A DNA stretch of 64,000 nucleotides, from the NCBI GenBank assembly GCA_947488085.1, contig CANKYI010000001.1, positions 992,001-1,056,000 on the forward strand, given 5' to 3'. Shown here one piece after another: positions 10,345-18,012 of the stretch. Under the pieces are notes generated by a model that worked only from the letters and a program-made list of their open reading frames with translations, was not told the DNA's origin and searched no databases. The DNA is from an uncultured Erythrobacter sp. Lineage in GTDB: Bacteria; Pseudomonadota; Alphaproteobacteria; Sphingomonadales; Sphingomonadaceae. Each line of letters starts with the position of its first letter. Within the stretch, counting starts at the first letter, position 1. The translations under genes were made by a program, and so were the position numbers.

Positions 10345-10401
10345 TGCCAATCGCTATCCCCCGCAAAGCCCTCATACAATACCCCCCTCAAGGAGAAGCG
10401 C

Positions 10402-11790
10402 ATGTCGCTTGAAATCCTAGTTGTCGATGACGAACGTGATATCCGAGAATTGGTTGCCGGCGTGCTGGGCGATGAAGGCTATGAATGCCGGACCGCTGCT
10501 GACAGCACCAGCGCACTGGTCGCTATAGACGAACGACGACCCAGCCTCGTTCTGCTCGACGTGTGGCTGCATGGCAGCGAGATGGATGGCCTCGAAACGC
10601 TTGATGCAATCAAGACGCGTGAGCCGGACCTACCGGTCATCATCTTTTCCGGCCATGGCAATATCGACACTGCGGTTTCTGCCGTTGGACGCGGGGCAAT
10701 GGACTTCATCGAAAAACCATTCGAAGCCGAACGGCTCTTGCTGCTTGTAGAACGCGCAACTGAGACCGAACGCCTTCGCCGCGAGAACACAAATTTGCGC
10801 GACTCGAGTTGGGGTGGAACCGATTTCACGGGCAATTCGACGGCGATCAACACCGTGCGCGCAACCTTGAAACGTGTGGCTAATACCGGCAGCCGCGTCT
10901 TAATCTCGGGCCCGGCCGGCGCGGGTAAAGAAGTCGCGGCCCGCATGCTGCACGCGTGGAGCAACCGGTCTGACAGCGCCTTTGTCCTAGTCAATTCTGC
11001 GCGCATTACGCCTGAGCGATTCGAACAAGAATTGTTTGGAGAGGAGGACGATGGCAAACAGGTCCGTCCGGGACTTTTGGAGATGGCCGACGGCGGCACG
11101 CTCTATCTTGACGAAGTTGCCGACATGCCACTCTCGACGCAGGCGCGTATATTGCGCGTGTTGACAGAACAGAGCTTCGTTCGGGTGGGCGGCACGCGGC
11201 AAATTGGCGTTGATGTGCGTGTGGTATCTTCGACCACGCGTGATCTGGCGGTTGAGATGGACGAGAAACGGTTTCGCGAAGACCTGTTTTATCGCCTCAA
11301 TGTGGTGCCCGTTGCGATCCCATCATTGGCGGCGCGCCGCGACGATATTCCTGCGCTTACCGAACATTTCTTCACGCGATATTCCACCGATCAAGGCATT
11401 CCACCACCGCAAATCTCGGAAGAAGCCATGGCTGCGCTGCAAGCCTATGATTGGCCCGGCAATGTCCGCCAATTGCGAAATGTGGTTGAGCGTACGATCA
11501 TCATGACACCCCGCGACCGGCTTACGGTGGTTGAAACCGACATGTTGCCGGGCGAGATCACAGGTGGGCGCCTTGCCGCATCGGGGCAGGGGCTTTCGGC
11601 TATGATGGGCGTGCCTTTGCGGGAAGCGCGTGAAAGCTTTGAGCGTGAATATCTGACCATTCAGATCAGGCGCTTTTCCGGTAATATTTCGAAAACTGCG
11701 ACTTTTATCGGGATGGAGCGCTCCGCGTTGCACAGAAAGCTAAAACTGCTCGGAATGGCGGATCGCAAGGATCCTGACCGCAAAGAGTAA
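10402..11790 (+). CDS. ntrX: NtrX response regulator lacking the GAFTGA loop
   Basis: A 462-residue NtrC-family regulator. The receiver has Asp9-Asp10 and the phosphoacceptor Asp53 (LLDVWLHGSEMDG). The AAA+ domain keeps a modified Walker A (GPAGAGKE) and Walker B (GGTLYLDEVAD), and a Fis-type helix-turn-helix closes the protein. Where NtrC has [10 protein letters not shown], this protein reads GEEDDGKQVRPG, so the sigma-54 contact loop is missing. It is therefore unlikely to remodel sigma-54 polymerase and more likely acts as a DNA-binding regulator at other promoters, as proposed for NtrX in related bacteria. A good ribosome site (AAGGAGAAGCGC) precedes the ATG at 10402. Confidence 0.94.
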   Translation: MSLEILVVDDERDIRELVAGVLGDEGYECRTAADSTSALVAIDERRPSLVLLDVWLHGSEMDGLETLDAIKTREPDLPVIIFSGHGNIDTAVSAVGRGAMDFIEKPFEAERLLLLVERATETERLRRENTNLRDSSWGGTDFTGNSTAINTVRATLKRVANTGSRVLISGPAGAGKEVAARMLHAWSNRSDSAFVLVNSARITPERFEQELFGEEDDGKQVRPGLLEMADGGTLYLDEVADMPLSTQARILRVLTEQSFVRVGGTRQIGVDVRVVSSTTRDLAVEMDEKRFREDLFYRLNVVPVAIPSLAARRDDIPALTEHFFTRYSTDQGIPPPQISEEAMAALQAYDWPGNVRQLRNVVERTIIMTPRDRLTVVETDMLPGEITGGRLAASGQGLSAMMGVPLREARESFEREYLTIQIRRFSGNISKTATFIGMERSALHRKLKLLGMADRKDPDRKE

Positions 11791-11835
11791 TTTTTGTGTG
11801 TGACGTGAAATTGCCAAGTAACTGCAAAGACAAAC

Positions 11836-11856
11836 GTTGCAGGCAGGCGCTGCAAC
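11836..11856 (+). promoter_or_regulatory. Inverted repeat in the ntrX-hfq gap
   Basis: GTTGCAG at 11836-11842 and CTGCAAC at 11850-11856 form a perfect 7-base-pair stem with a 7-base loop, 84 bases before the hfq start. No T-run follows, so it does not look like an intrinsic terminator. It could be a protein-binding site or part of the hfq leader RNA. Function is unknown. Confidence 0.35.
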
Positions 11857-11899
11857 CGTCATGATGGCGTTGAGCGGCCCGGGTGGGTGCCGCGACAAT

Positions 11900-11920
11900 G
11901 CGGACCGTAAAGACGGCCGC
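11900..11920 (+). promoter_or_regulatory. Hairpin directly upstream of the hfq ribosome-binding site
   Basis: GCGG-A-CCGT at 11900-11908 can pair with ACGGCCGC at 11913-11920 through eight base pairs, with one bulged A and an AAAG loop. The A-rich CAAAAATAGGAG that follows contains the Shine-Dalgarno AGGAG at 11928-11932, only eight bases past the stem. Hfq of E. coli represses its own translation by binding its leader, and A-rich sequence is a known distal-face target, so an autoregulatory role is plausible but untested here. Confidence 0.4.
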
Positions 11921-11939
11921 CAAAAATAGGAGCATGAAT

Positions 11940-12545
11940 ATGTCCAGCGGGAGAACTCTCACTCCTCGCCCAAGATCAAAGGCCAGCGAAAGCGAAACCA
12001 GCGATCTAGCCACGCGTCAAAACGAAGGCGGTACCAAACAAGGTAACCTTCAAGACGCTTTTCTCAACCTTTTGCGCAAGAACAAGACCCCGGTCACGAT
12101 GTTCCTTGTCAAAGGTGTAAAGCTACAAGGCATTGTCACCTGGTTCGACAATTTCTCGATTCTTTTGCGCCGCGATGGTCAGTCACAACTGGTCTATAAA
12201 CACGCGATCTCCACGATCATGCCCGGTGGTCCGGTCGATGCTGAGCAATTCAGCAATCGTGGCGGCACGCGCAAACAGCGTCTTTTGCAAGACGTGTTTC
12301 TGAGCCGCGTCAGCGATGCCGGTGTTCAGGTGACCATGTTCCTCGTGAACGGAGTTATGCTTCAGGGACGCATTGCTGCATACGATCTGTTCTGCATGCT
12401 GCTAGAGCGCGATGGCGCGGTGCAGCTAGCTTACAAACACGCGGTTTCGACTATACAACCAGCTAGTCCCGTCAGTCTGTCAGATGATGAAGACGACGAA
12501 GCGGACGATCCCGAAATCATTGATGATGCTGGGACCGACTACTGA
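11940..12545 (+). CDS. hfq: Tandem-domain RNA chaperone Hfq
   Basis: A 201-residue protein with two complete Hfq/Sm domains in one chain: residues about 34-98 ([12 protein letters not shown] through [10 protein letters not shown]) and about 113-175 ([10 protein letters not shown] through [10 protein letters not shown]). A basic-polar N-terminal extension and an acidic tail ([18 protein letters not shown]) flank them. The usual Hfq is 70-110 residues and hexameric, so three chains could form a ring of six domains. Domain 1 keeps the basic rim (RKNK) and the NG/KG-V-K-LQG lysine; domain 2 has SDAG and methionine there. The ATG at 11940 is chosen over 11934 because AGGAG then sits seven bases away. 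hflX follows after 17 bases. Confidence 0.95.
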   Translation: MSSGRTLTPRPRSKASESETSDLATRQNEGGTKQGNLQDAFLNLLRKNKTPVTMFLVKGVKLQGIVTWFDNFSILLRRDGQSQLVYKHAISTIMPGGPVDAEQFSNRGGTRKQRLLQDVFLSRVSDAGVQVTMFLVNGVMLQGRIAAYDLFCMLLERDGAVQLAYKHAVSTIQPASPVSLSDDEDDEADDPEIIDDAGTDY

Positions 12546-12562
12546 GTTTCGATGATGACCTA

Positions 12563-13861
12563 ATGGACGAAGTAACCCGCGGTGCGCGGGCGCTGGTCCT
12601 GTGCCCGGATATCAGGCGATTTTCCTACGACCTGGATGCGGCCGAGCGTCTGGCAGAGGCCGAGGGGCTGGCGCTGGCGATTGGGGTCGTGATTGAGCAC
12701 ACCGCCATCATGCCCATCCGTCAGATGCAGCCGAACACTCTGTTTGGCTCTGGCCAGGTCGAAAATATCGCGGTCTGGTGCGAGCAATATGAGTGTGAGC
12801 TCGTCATCGTCGATGGCGCATTGTCTCCAATCCAACAACGGAATCTTGAGGACAAACTCAAACGCAAGGTCATCGACAGAACCGGCCTGATCCTTGAGAT
12901 TTTTGGTGAGCGTGCCGCGACGGCTGAGGGGCGTTTGCAAGTGGAGCTGGCGCATCTTGACTACCAGCAGAGCCGGTTGGTGCGCAGTTGGACCCACTTG
13001 GAGCGTCAGCGCGGGGGCTTCGGTTTCTTGGGCGGCCCCGGCGAAACGCAGATTGAGGCCGACCGTCGGATGATCCGCCAGCGGATGAGCAGACTGCGCC
13101 GCGAGCTCGAACAAGTGCGCAAAACGCGCGCTTTGCACCGGGACCGAAGGGGTAGGGCACCTTGGCCGGTAATCGCGCTCGTTGGGTACACCAATGCAGG
13201 CAAATCAACTCTCTTCAACCGCCTAACGGGCGCAGAAGTCATGGCAGAAGATCTGCTCTTTGCGACACTTGATCCAACGATGCGCGCGATCAGCCTGCCG
13301 GGTGTTGAAAAAGCGATTCTGTCAGACACTGTGGGCTTCATCTCAGATTTGCCAACACAGCTTGTGGCTGCATTCCGTGCGACTTTGGAAGAAGTCACGG
13401 GGGCGGACATCATTTGCCACGTCCGCGATATCGCGAACCCAGCCCATGCGGCTCAGAAAAAGCAGGTGATGGAGGTCCTTGCTGACCTCGAAGTGGTAGA
13501 CCGCGAAACCGGCGTGGGTGATATCCCGATCTTGGAAGTGTGGAACAAGGCCGACTTGCTTGATGAAGAGCGTCTGGACGAGTTGCGGGAGGCCGCCGAA
13601 GGGCACGAAGCGGTTTTGTTATCAGCGGTTAGCGGCACCGGAATGAACGATTTCTCAGACGTAATCGCGGATATACTGACCTCTAAAGCCAAAGAGATAA
13701 CTGTCACGATCCCAGTTTCTGATGGGCGCCGAATAGCATGGTTGCATGCGCATGGTGATGTCTTGGACGATGCCGAAGCGGGCGAGGGGACAGACGGGCC
13801 TCTCCGGCGATTGACGGTGCGACTAAATCCTAAGGAATTAGGGCAATATTCCAGTCTATAG
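12563..13861 (+). CDS. hflX: GTPase HflX
   Basis: A 432-residue ribosome-associated GTPase that splits stalled or heat-stressed 70S ribosomes in E. coli. The N-terminal HflX domain shows QMQPNTLFGSGQVENI, GERAATAEGRLQVELA and a helical linker after GGPGETQIEADRR. The G domain has G1 GYTNAGKST at 208-216, DTVGFISDLP (G3) and NKAD (G4). The C-terminal region after about residue 385 is family-typical. It follows hfq in the same direction, an order conserved across many proteobacteria, and ends nine bases before the converging mazG. Confidence 0.96.
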   Translation: MDEVTRGARALVLCPDIRRFSYDLDAAERLAEAEGLALAIGVVIEHTAIMPIRQMQPNTLFGSGQVENIAVWCEQYECELVIVDGALSPIQQRNLEDKLKRKVIDRTGLILEIFGERAATAEGRLQVELAHLDYQQSRLVRSWTHLERQRGGFGFLGGPGETQIEADRRMIRQRMSRLRRELEQVRKTRALHRDRRGRAPWPVIALVGYTNAGKSTLFNRLTGAEVMAEDLLFATLDPTMRAISLPGVEKAILSDTVGFISDLPTQLVAAFRATLEEVTGADIICHVRDIANPAHAAQKKQVMEVLADLEVVDRETGVGDIPILEVWNKADLLDEERLDELREAAEGHEAVLLSAVSGTGMNDFSDVIADILTSKAKEITVTIPVSDGRRIAWLHAHGDVLDDAEAGEGTDGPLRRLTVRLNPKELGQYSSL

Positions 13862-13869
13862 CGTTTAAA

Positions 13870-14649
13870 TTATTGGGTTTTCTCTAGTCCTTTGACCGCT
13901 TGCCAATAGCGTTCCTGCTCGTCGAGGGATAGGTCCGAGAACAAATGTCCATCCTCTTTTGCCAACCGTTCCATCTCTCGAAACCGGCGCTCAAACTTGC
14001 TGTTTGATGCTTTGAGTGCTTGTTCAGCATCGATTCCGTAACGGCGTACAATGTTCACAGCCACAAACAATACGTCTCCGGCTTCAACAAGCCGCTCGTC
14101 TTCGCTCGCGCTGTCGAGTTCTTCGAGCTCTTCTACAAGCTTATCCTTCGGGCCTTTGAGGTCATCCCATTCGAAACCCACGCGGGCGGCGCGTTTTTGT
14201 AGTTTCTCAGATCGCATCAAGGCTGGGAGTGCATTTGCCACGCCGTCCATGGCGCTGTCGGAGCCTGAATTCTCGCGTTCAGCGGCTTTCAAGTCTTCCC
14301 AACGCTTGCCGTCCATAATGCCGGTTTCATCGCCGAAGATATGCGGATGGCGCGTTTCCATCTTGTCGCTGATGGCTCGGGCAACATCTTCGAACGCGAA
14401 GTCGCCAGCTTCTTCGGCCATGCGGGAATGGAACACGACTTGAAACAGTAAGTCGCCGAGTTCTGATCGAAGTTCCGCTATGTCTCTGCGCTCAATAGCG
14501 TCGGCCACTTCATAGGCTTCTTCAATCGTGTAAGGCGCAATGGTGTCGAATGTCTGCGCGACGTCCCATTCACAGCCATGCTCAGGATCACGCAAACGTG
14601 CCATGATCTTGAGGAGGCGAGTGATTTGCGGTTCGGGTGCTTGGCTCAT
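13870..14649 (-). CDS. mazG: Nucleoside triphosphate pyrophosphohydrolase MazG
   Basis: A 259-residue two-domain MazG. The N-terminal domain has TIEEAYEVADAIERRD and ELGDLLFQVVFHSRM, which give the EExxE and ExxD magnesium-binding motifs. The second domain repeats a degenerate version (KLVEELEELDSASEDERLVEAGDVLFVAVNIVRRY). The enzyme hydrolyses canonical and aberrant NTPs to NMP and pyrophosphate. The start at 14649 is preceded by an AT-rich gap that likely holds its own promoter. It converges with hflX. It is the last gene of the long minus-strand run that starts near 21.9 kb. Confidence 0.95.
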   Translation of the reverse strand: MSQAPEPQITRLLKIMARLRDPEHGCEWDVAQTFDTIAPYTIEEAYEVADAIERRDIAELRSELGDLLFQVVFHSRMAEEAGDFAFEDVARAISDKMETRHPHIFGDETGIMDGKRWEDLKAAERENSGSDSAMDGVANALPALMRSEKLQKRAARVGFEWDDLKGPKDKLVEELEELDSASEDERLVEAGDVLFVAVNIVRRYGIDAEQALKASNSKFERRFREMERLAKEDGHLFSDLSLDEQERYWQAVKGLEKTQ

Positions 14650-14661
14650 AATATCAGGTTG

Positions 14662-14675
14662 ATAATATATATTAT
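14662..14675. promoter_or_regulatory. AT-rich perfect palindrome upstream of mazG
   Basis: ATAATATATATTAT at 14662-14675 is its own reverse complement and lies 13-26 bases upstream of the mazG ATG. The whole gap 14650-14706 is far more AT-rich than the surrounding genes. On the minus strand the element overlaps several possible -10 hexamers (TATATT, TATTAT), so it could be the mazG promoter, an operator, or both. No factor can be named. Confidence 0.4.
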
Positions 14676-14706
14676 GTTAAATTATGTCATATGGGATTAA
14701 CGGCGT

Positions 14707-14889
14707 TTAAGTCGGCAATCTGGCCCCCAACAGGTCAGCAACCACAAATAATCCCGCAAATATGGCCAACCAAACCAAAGCCAGCTGAGCAATCTTGCTC
14801 CAGCCAAGCCGATAACTTGCCAAGGCGCTCCCAGCCAAAATCAACCAACCAACCATAGCAACAATCGAAATCAGCGCGCCGTCACTCAT
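14707..14889 (-). CDS. Small two-helix membrane protein, unknown function
   Basis: A 60-residue protein with two hydrophobic segments (about residues 5-24 and 33-53) joined by the short polar loop YRLGWSK, ending in GARLPT. Its ATG overlaps the stop of the upstream PhnP-like gene in an ATGA arrangement, which strongly suggests that it is translated as part of that operon. No family is recognised. The positive charge in the loop suggests that both ends lie outside the cytoplasm, which is inference. Confidence 0.7.
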   Translation of the reverse strand: MSDGALISIVAMVGWLILAGSALASYRLGWSKIAQLALVWLAIFAGLFVVADLLGARLPT

Positions 14890-15668
14890 GCCGTCATCTC
14901 CAAACCATCATAGCCAACGGTAACAAAATCCGGGACCTCATCGCATAGCGACCGGTAATCCATACTCTTATCCAGATGGCTTAGCACAAGTCGCTTTGCT
15001 TTGGTTCGTTCAGCCAACTCAATCGCCATTGCCAAATGCGCATGAGTCGGATGCGGGTCGCGCCTGAGGCAATCGCTGACAAGAATATCGACCCCGTAAT
15101 ACACATCGATCATCTCGTCGGAAATCGCACTGAAATCCGTGGCATAAGCAATGGATTTCCCATCAGCTTCAAAACGATAGCCCGTTGTCTCACCCGGACC
15201 ATGTTCCATCTGGCACCATTCAATTCCGAAACCCGCGACAATCTTCAACCGCTCCAAAGTGTCGATGGAACAGATAGTCGGATAACCGTCTTGCCCTGCA
15301 AAAACATAGCCGAAACGCTGCCGCAATCGGCGCACCGTCTCGGTAGATGCATAGGCTGGAATCGGCCCCCCGCGCCCGTATCTCATCACTCGTAAATCAT
15401 CGATGCCATGGCAATGATCTGCATGATCATGTGTCCAAAAGACACCATCTATCTTATTGATCTGATTGGCCAATAATTGAGCTCTACAATCAGAGGAAGT
15501 GTCAATCAGCAGCCGTCTTCCCTCATCACTCTCGACCAAAATCGATACACGGGTGCGCCGATTGCGCGGTTCGTCAGGGTCGCAATCGCCCCAGTCTCCT
15601 GTGCCGTCTTCACCCCCGATGCGCGGTACGCCCGTCGACGTTCCAGAGCCAAGCATGATGAACTTCAC
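14886..15668 (-). CDS. PhnP-like metallo-beta-lactamase-fold phosphodiesterase
   Basis: A 260-residue MBL-fold hydrolase. It opens with MKFIMLGSGTSTGVPRIG, followed by CDPDEPRNRRTRVS, LLIDTSSDCR and the metal-binding THDHADHCHGIDDL, with further histidines near EHGPGETTGY and VLSHLDKS. The LGSGTSxGVP start and the missing classical long insert match the PhnP/cyclic-phosphodiesterase-like group rather than glyoxalase II or RNase Z. The substrate is not evident; there is no phn cluster nearby, so a phosphonate role is unlikely. It overlaps tatD by four bases, and this tatD-MBL pairing is frequent in proteobacteria. Confidence 0.85.
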   Translation of the reverse strand: MKFIMLGSGTSTGVPRIGGEDGTGDWGDCDPDEPRNRRTRVSILVESDEGRRLLIDTSSDCRAQLLANQINKIDGVFWTHDHADHCHGIDDLRVMRYGRGGPIPAYASTETVRRLRQRFGYVFAGQDGYPTICSIDTLERLKIVAGFGIEWCQMEHGPGETTGYRFEADGKSIAYATDFSAISDEMIDVYYGVDILVSDCLRRDPHPTHAHLAMAIELAERTKAKRLVLSHLDKSMDYRSLCDEVPDFVTVGYDGLEMTA

Positions 15669-16441
15669 AGCATCGCCTTCGAAAACAATCGCTTGAAATT
15701 GGCGGTGGTCTGCTCGGCAAGTTCCTCCGTCTCAACCCCGCGCAATTCCGCAACAAAACGCGCTGTGTCAGCAACAAATGCGGGCTCACATGGGCGTCCG
15801 CGATGGGGCACTGGCGCAAGGAATGGACTATCCGTCTCAACCAGCAGCCGGTCGGCGGGAACCTCCTTAGCCGTCTCTTGCAAATCCTTGGCATTCTTGA
15901 ACGTCACAATGCCCGAAAGCGAAATAGTGAGGCCGAGGTCCAAAACCTTGCGCCCAAATTCCGCAGAGGCCGTAAAGCAATGAATAAGCGCTGGAAATGC
16001 GCCCTTCGCTAATTCTTCACTCAAGATTTGGAGGGTATCTTCCTCCGCGTCGCGTGTGTGAATGATCACCGGCAATCCGGTTTCGCGCGCCACATCAATG
16101 TGCATGCGGAACAATTTGGCCTGTGTCACACGGTCGGAATGCTCATAGAAGTAGTCGAGACCGGTTTCCCCAATCCCGATAACGCGCGGATTCTCAGTCG
16201 CAGCCAGCAACACACCGCGCCCCAAGTTTTCGTGATCATCTGCCTCATGTGGGTGTATGCCTACGCTTGCGAAAACGTCCAATTCGCGTGTGGCCGTGGC
16301 GACGACTTGTTCCCACTCACTCTGTTTGGTGGAGATGTTGAGGAAGGCCCCCACCCCCGCTTCGCGCGCGCGGTTCAGGACACCCGCCTGATCCTCGATC
16401 AGACCCTTATATTCGAGGTGGCAGTGGCTATCGATCAGCAT
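15665..16441 (-). CDS. tatD: TatD family metal-dependent deoxyribonuclease
   Basis: A 258-residue TIM-barrel hydrolase. Metal ligands are visible in DSHCHLE at the start, in GIGETGLDYFYEH, in PVIIHTRDAEED, in LIHCFTAS and in LVETDSPFLAPVPHRG. TatD-family enzymes are 3'-5' exonucleases linked to DNA repair and are not part of Tat export. It sits between metG (one-base overlap) and the MBL gene (four-base overlap), the standard metG-tatD order. It is the usual length for the family. Confidence 0.95.
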   Translation of the reverse strand: MLIDSHCHLEYKGLIEDQAGVLNRAREAGVGAFLNISTKQSEWEQVVATATRELDVFASVGIHPHEADDHENLGRGVLLAATENPRVIGIGETGLDYFYEHSDRVTQAKLFRMHIDVARETGLPVIIHTRDAEEDTLQILSEELAKGAFPALIHCFTASAEFGRKVLDLGLTISLSGIVTFKNAKDLQETAKEVPADRLLVETDSPFLAPVPHRGRPCEPAFVADTARFVAELRGVETEELAEQTTANFKRLFSKAML

Positions 16442-18012
16442 CAGCCCACCTCCTCTTCTGGCAATTCGAGACGTGGAAACAGGGGTTTAGGCGCTAAAAT
16501 TGCAAAATCACTCTCAGCGAGCGGAGAGTACCAGTGCGAGCGAATGCCTTCGAAAGTGCGAAGTTCTGGCGCAATGCCCATCGCATCGAGCAGCTTTTGC
16601 GCGCTTTCCGGGATCACAGGCTGGATAGCGGTCGCCAGCTGCGCGATACAAATATAAAGCGTCGCCAGCACACTTTGCATCCGCTCAGGATCGGTCTTGC
16701 GCAAAGTCCACGGTGCCTCGGAATCGATATAGGCGTTGCATGCGAAAACAGCCTTCAACCAAGCTTCAACCCCCTGTTGCAAAGATAGTTCTTCGAAATG
16801 GCCGGGGACTTCTGAGTGGATCGCGCGGTCCACTGCTTCAAACAGCGCATTATCCGCATCTGTATGACCGAATATTTGCGGCAGTGATCCATCCAAGTTT
16901 TTGGCTATAAATCCCAAAGTGCGTTGCGCCAGATTGCCAAATGCATTGCCCAATTCCCCATTGGCCCTCTCGACAATTGCCTCGGCGGAATAACTGCCAT
17001 CCTTGCCGAATGCGACTTCGCGCATCAGAAAATAGCGCAAGGCATCCACGCCAAACTTATCCGCCAAATCAAGTGGATCAGTGACGTTACCGAGAGACTT
17101 TGATTCCTTTTGCCCGCGATTGAGCAGGAAGCCGTGACCAAACACCGCCTTTGGCACTGGTAGTTTCGCGCTCATCAAAAAGGCAGGCCAATAAACGGTG
17201 TGGAAACGCACGATATCTTTGCCAATAAGGTGAAGGCTTGCGGGCCAAAACTTCGCTACATCCTGGGTTTCGTCGGGAAAACCTAACCCTGTGAGGTAGT
17301 TGGTGAGCGCATCGACCCATACATACATCACATGGTTTTCGCTGTTCGGAACCTTCACGCCCCAATCAAAGCTGGTGCGGCTGACCGAAAGATCGCGCAG
17401 TCCCTGCTCCACGAAGGCGATCATCTCATTACGGCGGCTTGCTGGTTCGAGAAATCCCGGTGTTTTCAGAAGTTCGAGCAAGGGCTCTTGATATTTTGAC
17501 AGACGGAAAAACCAGCTCTCCTCAACCGTCCATTCAACGGGCGTATCTTGTGGAGATAGCCTTGTGCCGCCCTCGCCTGCTTTCAACTCGCTTTCGTCGT
17601 AATACGCTTCATCGCGGACCGAATACCAACCTTCGTATCGGTCGAGGTAAAGATCGCCTGCTTCCGCCATGCGCTCCCAGATAGCTTGGCTAGCGCGGTG
17701 GTGTTCGGGTTCGACTGTGCGGATAAAACGATCAAAGCTGATGTTAAGCTTCTCATCCATCTCACGGAAATAACCAGACATTTCATCCGCCAATTCACGT
17801 GGAGTGCGCCCTTGTTCCTCCGCTTTGCGCGCCATTTTAAGGCCGTGCTCGTCGGTGCCCGTTTGAAAATGGACCTCCCGCCCACGCATCCGTTGGAACC
17901 GCGCGATGACATCGGCGGCAATCCCTTCATAAGCATGTCCGATATGTGGACGGCCATTGGGATAGTTGATCGCGGTGGTGATGTAGAAAGGAGATGTATC
18001 GGTTTCAGCCAT
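16441..18012 (-). CDS. metG: Methionyl-tRNA synthetase
   Basis: A 523-residue class I synthetase. HIGH appears as PNGRPHIGHAYEG near residues 19-31, and KMSKS as KESKSLGNV near residue 305. The anticodon-binding helical domain follows. The protein ends near residue 523 without the C-terminal Trbp111-like dimerisation domain found in E. coli MetG, so it belongs to the short form. It charges initiator and elongator tRNA-Met. It overlaps holB by eight bases upstream and tatD by one base downstream. Confidence 0.97.
   Translation of the reverse strand: MAETDTSPFYITTAINYPNGRPHIGHAYEGIAADVIARFQRMRGREVHFQTGTDEHGLKMARKAEEQGRTPRELADEMSGYFREMDEKLNISFDRFIRTVEPEHHRASQAIWERMAEAGDLYLDRYEGWYSVRDEAYYDESELKAGEGGTRLSPQDTPVEWTVEESWFFRLSKYQEPLLELLKTPGFLEPASRRNEMIAFVEQGLRDLSVSRTSFDWGVKVPNSENHVMYVWVDALTNYLTGLGFPDETQDVAKFWPASLHLIGKDIVRFHTVYWPAFLMSAKLPVPKAVFGHGFLLNRGQKESKSLGNVTDPLDLADKFGVDALRYFLMREVAFGKDGSYSAEAIVERANGELGNAFGNLAQRTLGFIAKNLDGSLPQIFGHTDADNALFEAVDRAIHSEVPGHFEELSLQQGVEAWLKAVFACNAYIDSEAPWTLRKTDPERMQSVLATLYICIAQLATAIQPVIPESAQKLLDAMGIAPELRTFEGIRSHWYSPLAESDFAILAPKPLFPRLELPEEEVG

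Noticed and set aside
13862..13869. Terminator between hflX and mazG
   Set aside because: The gap is eight bases and no hairpin was found around it.
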